From the NCBI RefSeq assembly GCF_900602065.1, contig NZ_UWFN01000285.1, positions 558,001 through 622,000 on the forward strand: a DNA stretch of 64,000 nucleotides, given 5' to 3'. The number at the start of each line of letters is the position of its first letter. Within the stretch, counting starts at the first letter, position 1. The position numbers and the translations under genes are program-made. This document shows, one piece after another, positions 24,827-33,692 of the stretch. A model generated the notes under the pieces. The model was given only the letters and a program-made list of their open reading frames with translations, was not told where the DNA came from and ran no database searches. Source of the stretch: Pseudomonas viridiflava (GTDB lineage Bacteria; Pseudomonadota; Gammaproteobacteria; Pseudomonadales; Pseudomonadaceae).

Positions 24827-26875
24827 ATGTCCGAGCCACGCAAGATCCTCGTTACCAGCGCCCTGCCCTATGCCAATGGTTCGATCCATCTTGGCCATAT
24901 GCTTGAGTACATCCAGACCGATATGTGGGTGCGCTTCCAGAAGCACCGCGGCAATCAATGCATCTATGTCTGCGCGGACGACGCTCATGGCTCGGCAATC
25001 ATGCTGCGCGCCGAAAAGGAAGGCATCACCCCGGAACAACTGATCGACAACGTCAAGGCTGAACACAGCGCCGACTTCAACGACTTCCTGGTGGACTTCG
25101 ACAATTTCCACTCGACGCACTCGGATGAAAACCGTGAGCTGTCGAGCATGATCTACACCCGTCTGCGTGATGCCGGACACATTGCCACCCGCTCGATCAC
25201 CCAGTATTTCGACCCGGAAAAGAAAATGTTCCTGGCCGACCGCTTCATCAAGGGCACCTGCCCGAAATGCGGCACTGAGGATCAGTACGGCGATAACTGC
25301 GAGAAGTGCGGCGCAACCTATGCACCGACCGATCTGAAGGACCCGAAATCGGCGATTTCCGGCGCAACACCTGTCCTGAAAGACTCGAAGCATTTCTTCT
25401 TCGATCTGCCCGCCTTTGACGCCATGCTCAAAAGCTGGACACGCAGCGGCACCCTGCAGGACGCCGTGGCAAACAAGATTGCCGAATGGCTGGATGCCGG
25501 GCTGCAGCAGTGGGATATCTCACGTGACGCACCGTACTTCGGCTTCGAGATCCCGGATGAGCCTGGCAAGTATTTCTACGTGTGGCTGGATGCACCCGTC
25601 GGCTACATGGCCAGCTTCAAGAACCTGTGCGCACGCCGCCCGGATCTGGATTTCGACGCGTTCTGGGCCAAGGACTCGACCACAGAGCTGTACCACTTCA
25701 TTGGCAAGGACATCGTCAACTTCCACGCCCTGTTCTGGCCAGCAATGCTCGACGGCGCAGGCCTGCGCAAGCCTACCGGTATCAATGTGCATGGCTACCT
25801 GACCGTCAACGGCCAGAAAATGTCCAAGTCACGCGGTACGTTCATCAAGGCCCGCACCTATCTGGAACACCTGTCGCCGGAATACCTGCGCTACTACTAC
25901 GCGGCGAAGCTGGGCAAAGGTGTCGATGACCTCGACCTGAACCTCGACGACTTCGTCCAGAAGGTCAATTCGGACCTGATCGGCAAAGTCGTCAACATCG
26001 CCAGCCGCTGCGCCGGCTTTATCCACAAAGGCAATGCCGGTGTACTCGTGGCTGAAAATGCCGCGCCGGAACTGACCGATGCATTCCTGGCCGCAGCCCC
26101 CGGCATCGCAGAAGCTTATGAAGCCCGTGACTTTGCCCGGGCGATGCGTGAAATCATGGGGCTGGCCGACCGCGCCAACGCCTATATCGCTGACAAGGCC
26201 CCGTGGTCGCTGGCCAAGCAGGAAGGCAAGCAGGATGAAGTCCAGGCGGTCTGTGCATTGGGCGTGAACCTGTTCCGGCAACTGGTGATTTTCCTCAAGC
26301 CAGTGCTGCCGCTGCTGGCTGCCGACGCAGAGAAATTCCTCAATGTCGCGCCGCTGACCTGGGATGACCACAAGACATTGCTGAGCAATCATCAACTCAA
26401 CCCGTTCCAGGCCCTGATGAGCCGTATAGATCCGGTCAAGGTTGAAGCGATGACCGCTGCCTCGAAAGAAGACCTGACTGCCAGCGCAACCGATACTGGT
26501 GCTGCTCCCGAGGGCAATGGCGAACTCACCAAAGACCCGCTCTCTCCGGAAATCGACTTTGATGCGTTTGCAGCGGTGGATCTGCGAGTAGCGTTGATCC
26601 TCAAAGCCGAGCACGTCGAAGGAGCAGACAAACTGCTGCGTCTGACACTGGACATTGGTGATGAACAGCGCAACGTGTTCTCGGGCATCAAAAGTGCCTA
26701 CCCGAACCCGTCAGAGCTGGAAGGCCGACTGACCATGATGATTGCCAACCTCAAGCCACGGAAGATGCGCTTCGGCATATCAGAAGGCATGGTGATGGCC
26801 GCAGGTCCTGGCGGCGAAGAAATCTACTTGCTCAGTCCTGATAGCGGTGCCAAACCAGGCCAGCGCATCAAGTAA
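24827..26875 (+). CDS. metG: Methionyl-tRNA synthetase
   Basis: A 682-residue class I aminoacyl-tRNA synthetase. It has a HIGH-type motif HLGH (within NGSIHLGHM, residues about 18-26), a zinc knuckle CPKC...CEKC (about 145-161) and KMSKS (about 333-337). A C-terminal EMAPII/Arc1p-like tRNA-binding domain follows (DFDAFAAVDLRVALILKAEH to the end), giving the long dimeric form. An intrinsic terminator follows immediately. Confidence 0.97.
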   Translation: MSEPRKILVTSALPYANGSIHLGHMLEYIQTDMWVRFQKHRGNQCIYVCADDAHGSAIMLRAEKEGITPEQLIDNVKAEHSADFNDFLVDFDNFHSTHSDENRELSSMIYTRLRDAGHIATRSITQYFDPEKKMFLADRFIKGTCPKCGTEDQYGDNCEKCGATYAPTDLKDPKSAISGATPVLKDSKHFFFDLPAFDAMLKSWTRSGTLQDAVANKIAEWLDAGLQQWDISRDAPYFGFEIPDEPGKYFYVWLDAPVGYMASFKNLCARRPDLDFDAFWAKDSTTELYHFIGKDIVNFHALFWPAMLDGAGLRKPTGINVHGYLTVNGQKMSKSRGTFIKARTYLEHLSPEYLRYYYAAKLGKGVDDLDLNLDDFVQKVNSDLIGKVVNIASRCAGFIHKGNAGVLVAENAAPELTDAFLAAAPGIAEAYEARDFARAMREIMGLADRANAYIADKAPWSLAKQEGKQDEVQAVCALGVNLFRQLVIFLKPVLPLLAADAEKFLNVAPLTWDDHKTLLSNHQLNPFQALMSRIDPVKVEAMTAASKEDLTASATDTGAAPEGNGELTKDPLSPEIDFDAFAAVDLRVALILKAEHVEGADKLLRLTLDIGDEQRNVFSGIKSAYPNPSELEGRLTMMIANLKPRKMRFGISEGMVMAAGPGGEEIYLLSPDSGAKPGQRIK

Positions 26876-26885
26876 GATCCGAGAC

Positions 26886-26922
26886 AAACCCGATAACAGC
26901 CTTAACCGCTGTTATCGGGTTT
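26886..26922 (+). terminator. Intrinsic terminator of metG
   Basis: AAACCCGATAACAGC and GCTGTTATCGGGTTT form a 15-bp perfect stem with a 7-nt loop, 10 bp after the stop. Confidence 0.88.
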
Positions 26923-27007
26923 GTGCTGTTCGCCGAACCCGAATGCTCGCCAGACAGTGTCCCTGCTCACTTACCGTTTACTGCACGTTCGCCTATTCGG
27001 CAAGATC

Positions 27008-28069
27008 ATGAACCTCATTCAAAGTGTCGACGCCCTGCTCCCCCAGACCCAATGCGGCAAATGCGGCCATCCAGGCTGCAAGCCTTATGCAGAAGGTATC
27101 GCTCAAGGCGAGGCAATCAACAAATGCCCCCCGGGTGGCGACGAGACCATTGCGGCATTGGCGCAATTACTCAACGTTCCGGCACTGCGCGTGGACCCTG
27201 CGCGTGGCTCGGCCCCCGCACAAGTCGCATTTATTCGCGAGGCTGAATGCATAGGCTGCACAAAATGTATTCAGGCATGCCCGGTCGATGCGATCGTCGG
27301 CGCGGCGAAATTCATGCATACCGTCATCGTTGATGAATGCACCGGCTGCGACCTGTGCGTAGCGCCCTGCCCGGTTGACTGCATCGATTTACTGCCTCTG
27401 TCGCCGACGGTCATCCCGATTGTCGGTGGATATGCTGTCACCGTGCAGGAGCAACAGGCCCGGAGCCGCAAGCGCAACCACGCCCGGCGTCGCTTCGAGT
27501 CCCGCAACGCACGATTGCGCCACGAAGAGGACCGGCGGCATGCAGAACGCGCGGCGCGCATGCAAAAGCCCTCAGCGGCACCTGAAGCCTCACGATTGCC
27601 ACCCCGAGCAGCAATGGGGCAGGCTCGCGTGCAAGACACCGCCACAAATGACGAGGCATTGAAAAAAGCCAGAATCAATGTGGCAATGAGCAGAGCGCAA
27701 CTCAATAAGTCGCTCAAGGCATTTGGTCATCCACCGATCGCCGAGCAAGCCGCACGCCTGGTTCAATTGCAGCAGGAATATGAGGTTGCGGAGAAAGCCC
27801 TGGCCAACCTGCAAGCCGCACAGGAAACAACGACAACGACGCCGTTGCCCAAAGTGGATAACAGCGGCGTTAAACGTGCAAAAATCCAGTTGGCCGTGGC
27901 CCGCGCTGCATTCAGCAAGGCCCAGACAACTGAAGTCTCGCCCGAGCAGATGGCAAGTCTTAAAGTCGCGCTCCAGCAAGCAGAGCAAACTCTTCAAGCC
28001 GCCGAGCAGGCACTGTTGTCACCCGCTAATTCGCAAGCCATCGCCCCCAAGGAAAGCCTCGGTCCATGA
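27008..28069 (+). CDS. rsxB: RnfB/RsxB-like iron-sulfur protein with coiled-coil extension
   Basis: A 353-residue protein. The N-terminal Fe-S domain (CGKCGHPGC...INKCPPGG) and two ferredoxin 4Fe-4S motifs (CIGCTKCIQACP, CTGCDLCVAPCP) match RnfB/RsxB, the electron-entry subunit of the Rnf/Rsx complex. The usual N-terminal membrane helix is missing: ATG 27008 gives MNLIQSVDALLPQTQ directly. About 190 residues of Arg/Ala/Gln-rich, probably coiled-coil sequence follow the ferredoxin domain. No rnfA, C, D, G or E lies nearby, only nth, which normally ends the Pseudomonas rnf operon. It may be a soluble remnant with a changed partner. The stop overlaps the nth start. Confidence 0.88.
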   Translation: MNLIQSVDALLPQTQCGKCGHPGCKPYAEGIAQGEAINKCPPGGDETIAALAQLLNVPALRVDPARGSAPAQVAFIREAECIGCTKCIQACPVDAIVGAAKFMHTVIVDECTGCDLCVAPCPVDCIDLLPLSPTVIPIVGGYAVTVQEQQARSRKRNHARRRFESRNARLRHEEDRRHAERAARMQKPSAAPEASRLPPRAAMGQARVQDTATNDEALKKARINVAMSRAQLNKSLKAFGHPPIAEQAARLVQLQQEYEVAEKALANLQAAQETTTTTPLPKVDNSGVKRAKIQLAVARAAFSKAQTTEVSPEQMASLKVALQQAEQTLQAAEQALLSPANSQAIAPKESLGP

Positions 28070-28704
28070 ACGCCGCAAAACGCCTGGAAATTTTTCGCCG
28101 CCTTCACGAGGACAACCCTGATCCAAAGACCGAGCTGGCGTACACAACGCCTTTTGAGTTGTTGATCGCGGTGATCCTTTCTGCACAGGCGACCGATGTC
28201 AGCGTCAACAAGGCCACCGCGCGACTGTATCCCGTCGCCAATACCCCCCAGGCTATTTACGAGCTTGGCGTTGAAGGCCTTTCCGAATACATAAAAACCA
28301 TCGGTCTCTACAACAGCAAAGCGAAAAACGTCATCGAGACATGCCGGATGCTGGTGCAACTGCATGATGGAGAAGTGCCGCAGACACGCGAAGCGCTTGA
28401 AGCCTTACCCGGTGTCGGGCGTAAAACCGCCAATGTGGTGCTCAATACCGCATTCCGCCAGGTGGCAATGGCGGTAGACACTCATATTTTCCGGGTCAGT
28501 AATCGCACAGGCCTTGCACCTGGCAAAAATGTGGTTGAGGTGGAGAAACAGCTCATGAAGTTTGTGCCCAAAGATTACTTACTGGACGCTCACCACTGGC
28601 TGATCCTCCACGGCCGCTATGTATGCCAGGCCCGCAAGCCACGCTGCGGTAGCTGCCGGATCGAAGATTTGTGTGATTACAAGTCCAAGACATCCGACGA
28701 TTGA
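28066..28704 (+). CDS. nth: Endonuclease III (DNA glycosylase/AP lyase)
   Basis: A 212-residue base-excision repair enzyme removing oxidised pyrimidines. It has a helix-hairpin-helix LPGVGRKTANVVL with the catalytic Lys (about 115-127), the catalytic Asp in VDTHIFRVSNR, and a C-terminal 4Fe-4S loop C-x6-C-x2-C-x5-C (CQARKPRCGSCRIEDLC). Start codon overlaps the rsxB stop (ATGA). Confidence 0.96.
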   Translation: MNAAKRLEIFRRLHEDNPDPKTELAYTTPFELLIAVILSAQATDVSVNKATARLYPVANTPQAIYELGVEGLSEYIKTIGLYNSKAKNVIETCRMLVQLHDGEVPQTREALEALPGVGRKTANVVLNTAFRQVAMAVDTHIFRVSNRTGLAPGKNVVEVEKQLMKFVPKDYLLDAHHWLILHGRYVCQARKPRCGSCRIEDLCDYKSKTSDD

Positions 28705-28810
28705 GTAATAGAGAATAAAGCGCTCAATCGATTGAAAAAATCTTTTTTACCCGCCTGCAGATACTCGCTATAAGGTGCGCCAACGACAGCTTAAGTCTGG
28801 AGTCACCTTT

Positions 28811-28993
28811 ATGAGCACTGACAAAGAGCAATTGGACGTAGACGACGATTTCACTGCGGTTGAATCAGATGACACCGAGCCCGCCCCGGTGGAGCCCGCC
28901 AAGACCAATCTCAGCAAACGGCGCACGATCGATAACCTCCTGGAAGAAAGACGCCTGCAGCGGCAACTGGCTGATTACGACTACGATCTCTGA
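28811..28993 (+). CDS. PA3496-family small protein (putative envelope integrity)
   Basis: A 60-residue acidic protein (MSTDKEQLDVDDDFTAVESD) with a basic C-terminal helix ending EERRLQRQLADYDYDL. It matches the Pseudomonas PA3496 family, found next to nth in other species too. The role is only presumed from the family label. I use ATG 28811 (TGGAG about 10 bp before it) rather than the longer frame. A hairpin terminator follows. Confidence 0.8.
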   Translation: MSTDKEQLDVDDDFTAVESDDTEPAPVEPAKTNLSKRRTIDNLLEERRLQRQLADYDYDL

Positions 28994-29030
28994 ACCGCCC
29001 CAACGCGTCCATGCATTGCCCTTTCATACA

Positions 29031-29055
29031 AAGCCTCTCATGTACGAGAGGCTTT
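29031..29055. terminator. Bidirectional hairpin between PA3496-like gene and response regulator gene
   Basis: AAGCCTCTCATGTACGAGAG followed by GCTTT: a perfect 9-bp stem in a convergent spacer, with only short T/A-runs. It may serve both genes. Confidence 0.65.
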
Positions 29056-29110
29056 CAGTGATCAGTGACAACTGTGACCCGACACACCGGAAAAATATCG
29101 GCGCGCCCCT

Positions 29111-29737
29111 TCAGACCAGACCATTGCGCTGAGCAAGCTCTATCAGGTCCACCAATGAATGAGCATTGAGCTTCAGCAAAAGACGAGTCTTGTAGGTGCT
29201 AACTGTTTTGTTACTCAAAAACATTCCATCTGCAATTTCCTTATTGGTTTTACCCCGAGCCAACTGTTGCAACACCATCATTTCACGTCCGGAAAGACGA
29301 TCAACCATGTCAGCTTCGCTCGCATTACCCATGCTCGACCGCACGGTATGCAACGCCTGATTGGGAAAATAGCTGTAGCCGGACAAAACGGCCTTTATTG
29401 CACTCAACAGTTCAGTGAGGTCCTGCTGCTTGCACACATAACCAGCGGCACCGGCTTGCATACAACGCATGGAGAAATGCCCGGGGGCCTGAGACGTAAG
29501 GATCAATACCTTGAACGGCAACGTCATAGCGGATAGCCGGGCAATGACCTCAAGACCGTCCAGTTTTGGAATGCCTATGTCGAGAATTACGATATCAGGC
29601 AAATGCTCACGAGCCAGTTGCAAGGCATCCACGCCATTATCCGTCTCCGCGATGACCTCGTAGCCATGGCGCTCCATCAGCATGCGTACGGCAAGGCGAA
29701 TGACGGGATGATCGTCCACGATCAGCACTTTATTCAT
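29111..29737 (-). CDS. Orphan NarL/BvgA-type response regulator
   Basis: A 208-residue two-component regulator. The receiver domain has the acidic pair D8-D9, the phospho-acceptor Asp 53 (IVILDIGIP) and a Lys in YVCKQQD. A LuxR-type HTH (LSGREMMVLQQLARGKTNKEIADGM and onward, about 145-200) ends the protein. It is similar to BvgA/ErdR-like regulators. No histidine kinase gene is adjacent, so its partner lies elsewhere. I start at ATG 29737 (MNKVLIVDDHP); the longer frame adds an unlikely extension. An AT-rich region begins immediately upstream. Confidence 0.88.
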   Translation of the reverse strand: MNKVLIVDDHPVIRLAVRMLMERHGYEVIAETDNGVDALQLAREHLPDIVILDIGIPKLDGLEVIARLSAMTLPFKVLILTSQAPGHFSMRCMQAGAAGYVCKQQDLTELLSAIKAVLSGYSYFPNQALHTVRSSMGNASEADMVDRLSGREMMVLQQLARGKTNKEIADGMFLSNKTVSTYKTRLLLKLNAHSLVDLIELAQRNGLV

Positions 29738-30973
29738 GGGCAGTCCAATTTTCGCTATTCGAAGTTTCAGAGTAAGCACAATAGCTTAGTCGTTTAGTGC
29801 TTTGCATGGCGCCACCCCCTGGGGACTGACAGCCAAAGACCGTTCTTACACCCACAACAGAATATTCCTACAAAAAACAGTCTTAATGGCGGTACGTAAC
29901 AAGCCACCACAAGACCACCAAGTGGGAGGTGACACATTAATTGACCTGTGCAGAGGTGACCCAGAACAGCGCGATTTAACTAATAGAATTATTATGATCG
30001 GGTCAAGCATTTTTCAAATACCCCTTTGGACTAATAAATAGATACCACAGCGTTTAAGTTAACCCTGAATCCCTGCCCACCCTGAACGACCCCAGATAGC
30101 TCGCCCAAATGAGCCAGCATATAGCTATCACCAAGCCCGAAATCGCCGACATTGTTTTTATGCGATCAGCGAGTCACGCCAAAAACACAACCTGTTACAT
30201 TTACGTTACACCGCCACCTGAAAACAGGGCATGGCCACCCCCAACATGTCAGCCCGCCTTTCATTAAGCATCAAGGTTGTGCCAACAGGATATTTCGGGC
30301 CACATCCGACGACGTTTAAAAACTACACACTTTTAAGCAGCCAATTTGTAAATATATATATTTTGCGAAAATTCCTACATACTTTTCGGAATCTAGTGTA
30401 CATGCGCAATATCGCAGTACGATGGCGCGATAGTTTGGCGGTATGTATGCACCGCACTTTTGTAAATTAATAAGCCACAAAAGACTGCTGAATGATCTGC
30501 GCACAGCGAAAGAAATTTCCGACGCGCCACGACATAAAACGGCTAACCCCGCCGAAAGCAAATACCATATCCCCCTACAAATCCACCCTCCCATTATCGA
30601 ACAGGAAATGTACTACAACACTAACGGACGATAAAAATCCCAATGTAAGAAAAACCGATCACTGAAAAATCAATCCATGTAACAACTATCTTTTTACTTG
30701 CAAATTTTATTACCAGTCGTTACTTTTTCAAGAAGCACCCACTCTCCACCCCTACATGAGGTCACCTATGAAGACTACTTGACAGTGATGCCACTTTGAC
30801 TGACTAAGCAGTGTTGCTTTATATGGACGCCCCTCCAATAGAGAGCCGAAAGGATTCGGGCAATATGAACATGACCCGTCAGAACCAGCGTTTCGCTGAA
30901 CGCGCCAGCCCCAGGCTCGACAATTCTTTTTGAATGGGTCATGTGAACAACCATGTTCAAAAAGGGATATATC
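29738..30973. other. AT-rich gene-poor spacer (about 1.2 kb)
   Basis: Visibly lower GC than the flanks, with runs such as AAATATATATATTTTGCG (near 30350) and many short A/T tracts. The open frames here (for example near 29802-30041 and 30231-30470) lack ribosome sites and look like noise. A short GCGTT-6-AACGC hairpin occurs at 30888-30903. The promoter of the downstream HTH gene should lie near the right end. No REP element was seen, in contrast to most spacers in the window. Confidence 0.6.
30926..30964 (+). promoter_or_regulatory. Inverted repeat covering the ribosome site of the HTH-protein gene
   Basis: CTTTTTGA (30926-30933) can pair with TCAAAAAG (30957-30964), with ATGG/CCAT extending the stem inward after a 2-nt bulge. 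The right arm includes the start of the Shine-Dalgarno sequence AAAAGGGA before ATG 30974. In mRNA this hairpin would mask the ribosome site. Regulation is inferred from geometry only. Confidence 0.4.
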
Positions 30974-31501
30974 ATGAACACCAAAACCTCCAGCGCTTGT
31001 CTTAAAGACGCTGACTCCATGGACCTGGCGGCAGCGGTTGAACAATTCGTTGCATTGGGCGGCGTTATTGACATCGTTTCAGGAGATGAACAGCACGCCT
31101 TGACAGGGAGTAAAGAAAGCGCGGTGCCACCTGATGAGAGTACGCCTCCTGAGAAACTGACCAAGTTAGAACATCTCAAGATCCTGCTCGCCAAAGGCGC
31201 TGGTATTAGCGCGCTGCAATATTCATTACGCATGAATAAAAAGGATATCAAGCAGCTGGCCATCGAGAACGGACTGAAAATTACGTTCAGCCGACCTATT
31301 AGTGAAATCAGCAGGGCACACCGCGCTGAAACATCTGATATTGATGACACGGTGGCAGGACACGCCATGCATTATTCCAGCCTGGGATACACGGCCCCGG
31401 AGATCGCCAGAATTCTTGATCTAAGCGTACGTCAAGTATGGAATATAGGAAAAGCCTATCGATTTGAATTCAAAACAGATGAACACGACCCCATTCCGTG
31501 A
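30974..31501 (+). CDS. Hypothetical protein with C-terminal helix-turn-helix
   Basis: A 175-residue protein that I do not recognise. Residues 1-65 are polar and acidic. Residues 66-110 (LTKLEHLKILLAKGAGISAL) read as a helical domain, possibly a first HTH (ISALQYSLRMNKKDIKQLAIENG). Residues 135-165 hold a clearer HTH (YTAPEIARILDLSVRQVWNI). ATG 30974 follows AAAGGGATATATC. It may be a transcription or anti-termination regulator. It sits in an AT-rich segment and is followed by a small membrane-protein gene. Confidence 0.6.
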   Translation: MNTKTSSACLKDADSMDLAAAVEQFVALGGVIDIVSGDEQHALTGSKESAVPPDESTPPEKLTKLEHLKILLAKGAGISALQYSLRMNKKDIKQLAIENGLKITFSRPISEISRAHRAETSDIDDTVAGHAMHYSSLGYTAPEIARILDLSVRQVWNIGKAYRFEFKTDEHDPIP

Positions 31502-31611
31502 GATCCACTGCGTAAACAAGTCAATGAGTTACCGTCGCCAGCGTCATGGCGTTAACCAGACTTCCAACTGTTTACAACCCTCCTACCACCAGGCCCCTAT
31601 TGAAGAACGCC

Positions 31612-31881
31612 ATGAAGCTAACAACTCGACTTATCAACCCGATCAGCATCATCGCCATATTTGCGGCGCTTTGTGAAGCGTCAGCAACCACGGTACTCCC
31701 TCACCTCAATGAGGAGAACCGTCAAATCTATATATGGTTTCTGATTGCATTCCCCTCTACTCTGGTCATCTTGTTTTTCTTGACCCTTAACTTCAACAGC
31801 AAGGTGCTTTATCCGCCGGCGGACCGTAGCGGAGAGCGACCGGATATCCTTGGTAAACAGCAGGATACACACGAATTATAA
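31612..31881 (+). CDS. Small two-helix membrane protein
   Basis: An 89-residue protein with two hydrophobic segments (about 8-28 and 43-60), the second reading FLIAFPSTLVILFFLTLNFN, then a charged tail beginning KVLYPPADRSGERPD. I recall similar small proteins in other Gram-negative genomes with a conserved LNFN-KVLYxPSD element, but no function is assigned. The ribosome site is weak (GAAGAA). It lies 110 bp after the HTH gene in the same low-GC segment. Confidence 0.55.
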   Translation: MKLTTRLINPISIIAIFAALCEASATTVLPHLNEENRQIYIWFLIAFPSTLVILFFLTLNFNSKVLYPPADRSGERPDILGKQQDTHEL

Positions 31882-32298
31882 GCACCCCGTCTACACAAGC
31901 TGTATAGATTCCAAGGAATGACCCGGGAGCAAAGACAGGCCGGACGCCTTTATACAAATAAAGCAACCCCAACCCCAGTAAAAAATGCACGGCAAGCTTA
32001 ACGATATTTACGGGCATCAACTAACGAACTGCCCTTGATATCAAACCGAAAGCGCACTGCGATGCGCCCAGCGCTTAACGCTCAGCGTGAGAGAAGCAAA
32101 AAGATTGGATTCGAACTTATCTCATTGTTTAAACATCACAACAAGACACAGGAGGACTGTCGTTTTTTTACCGCACTACAGACCCTGCCTATAAGCAGGA
32201 GGCATAACCGGCGTAGACCAATAAGCCATCATCTGACTGTGAACAGGCGCTACTGCGGTGTCGCTGCACAAATCAGACACACGCTTACCCCTATTTCA
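31882..32298. other. Gene-free spacer before the argG terminator
   Basis: About 400 bp of low-GC sequence. Candidate frames on either strand (31793-32020 minus, 32035-32313 plus) have no ribosome site or recognisable domain. I see no repeat or regulatory motif here. Confidence 0.5.
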
Positions 32299-32324
32299 GA
32301 TGCAGCACCGTGAGGTGCTGCATC
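32299..32324 (-). terminator. Intrinsic hairpin downstream of argG
   Basis: GATGCAGCACC-GTGA-GGTGCTGCATC is a perfect 11-bp stem with a 4-nt loop, 20 bp past the argG stop. The T-tract is poor on both strands, so efficiency is uncertain. Confidence 0.75.
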
Positions 32325-32343
32325 TTCATTTCAGGGCCAGACG

Positions 32344-33561
32344 TTAAAACAGCTTCCGGCCTTTGTTTGCAGCGATACGCATACGCAACGCATTGAGCTT
32401 GATGAAGCCCGCTGCGTCAGCCTGATTGTAGGCGCCGCCATCTTCTTCGAAGGTTGCGATATTGGCATCGAACAACGACTCATCGGACTTGCGACCGGTG
32501 ACAATCACGTTGCCCTTGTACAGCTTGAGGCGCACCACACCGTTCACGTGAGCCTGAGATGCGTCGATCATCTGTTGCAGCATCTGACGCTCAGGGCTCC
32601 ACCAGTAACCGGTGTAGATCAGGCTGGCGTACTTGGGCATCAGCTCATCCTTGAGGTGAGCGACTTCGCGGTCCAGTGTGATCGACTCAATGGCGCGGTG
32701 AGCACGCAGCATGATGGTGCCACCCGGTGTCTCGTAGCAGCCGCGGGACTTCATGCCCACGTAGCGGTTTTCAACGATGTCCAGACGACCAATACCGTGC
32801 TCGCCACCAATGCGGTTCAGCGTCGCCAGTACGGTAGCCGGGGTCATCTCAACGCCATCAAGCGCGACGATATCGCCATTGCGATAGGTCAGCTCCAGGT
32901 ACTGAGGGGTATCCGGAGCCTTCTCCGGAGAGACGGTCCAACGCCACATGTCTTCTTCGTGCTCGGTCCAGGTGTCTTCCAGCACGCCGCCTTCATAGGA
33001 GATGTGCAGCAGGTTGGCATCCATGGAGTACGGCGATTTCTTCTTGCCGTGACGCTCGATCGGGATCGCGTGCTTCTCGGCGTAGTCCATCAGCTTCTCG
33101 CGGGACAACAGGTCCCACTCACGCCAAGGGGCGATTACTTTCACGCCAGGCTTGAGTGCATAGGCGCCCAGCTCGAAACGAACCTGATCGTTACCTTTAC
33201 CGGTAGCACCGTGGGAAATGGCATCGGCGCCGGTTTCGTTGGCGATTTCGATCAGCCGCTTGGCAATCAGCGGACGAGCGATGGAAGTACCCAGCAGGTA
33301 CTCGCCTTCGTAGACAGTGTTGGCGCGGAACATCGGGAATACGAAATCACGCACGAACTCTTCGCGCAGGTCGTCGATGTAGATCTCTTTGACGCCCATG
33401 GCTTTTGCCTTGGCGCGTGCTGGTTCGACTTCTTCGCCCTGACCCAGGTCAGCCGTAAAAGTTACCACTTCGCAGTTATACGTATCCTGCAGCCACTTGA
33501 GGATTACCGAAGTATCCAGGCCACCGGAATACGCGAGAACTACCTTGTTTACGTCCGCCAT
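32344..33561 (-). CDS. argG: Argininosuccinate synthase
   Basis: A 405-residue enzyme joining citrulline and aspartate with ATP in arginine synthesis. N-terminal PP-loop motif LAYSGGLDTSV (residues 9-19). Other family segments are SHGATGKGNDQVRFE and SPYSMDANLLHISYEGG. Full length and monocistronic. Another arginine gene, argF, lies 8 kb away. Confidence 0.97.
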   Translation of the reverse strand: MADVNKVVLAYSGGLDTSVILKWLQDTYNCEVVTFTADLGQGEEVEPARAKAKAMGVKEIYIDDLREEFVRDFVFPMFRANTVYEGEYLLGTSIARPLIAKRLIEIANETGADAISHGATGKGNDQVRFELGAYALKPGVKVIAPWREWDLLSREKLMDYAEKHAIPIERHGKKKSPYSMDANLLHISYEGGVLEDTWTEHEEDMWRWTVSPEKAPDTPQYLELTYRNGDIVALDGVEMTPATVLATLNRIGGEHGIGRLDIVENRYVGMKSRGCYETPGGTIMLRAHRAIESITLDREVAHLKDELMPKYASLIYTGYWWSPERQMLQQMIDASQAHVNGVVRLKLYKGNVIVTGRKSDESLFDANIATFEEDGGAYNQADAAGFIKLNALRMRIAANKGRKLF

Positions 33562-33692
33562 GCCATCACTCCACCGGGTTGTACGGAAAACCGGTGATTC
33601 TACCGCTCAAATGACGTGATTTACAGTAGCGCGACAGCTTCTGACGATGAAGCGACAGATTATGTCGACCTGGCGACGAGTGGCGCCCGTCG

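Noticed and set aside
29802..30041. 79-codon plus-strand frame in the AT-rich spacer
   Set aside because: No ribosome site, no recognisable domain, composition like the surrounding non-coding DNA.
30231..30470. 79-codon plus-strand frame in the AT-rich spacer
   Set aside because: No ribosome site or family features; probably chance in low-GC DNA.
31793..32020. 75-codon minus-strand frame with a hydrophobic start
   Set aside because: Overlaps the end of the 89-residue membrane-protein gene and lacks a convincing ribosome site, though the hydrophobic start made it worth a look.
32035..32313. 92-codon plus-strand frame before the argG terminator
   Set aside because: Runs into the terminator hairpin; basic low-information sequence with no ribosome site.
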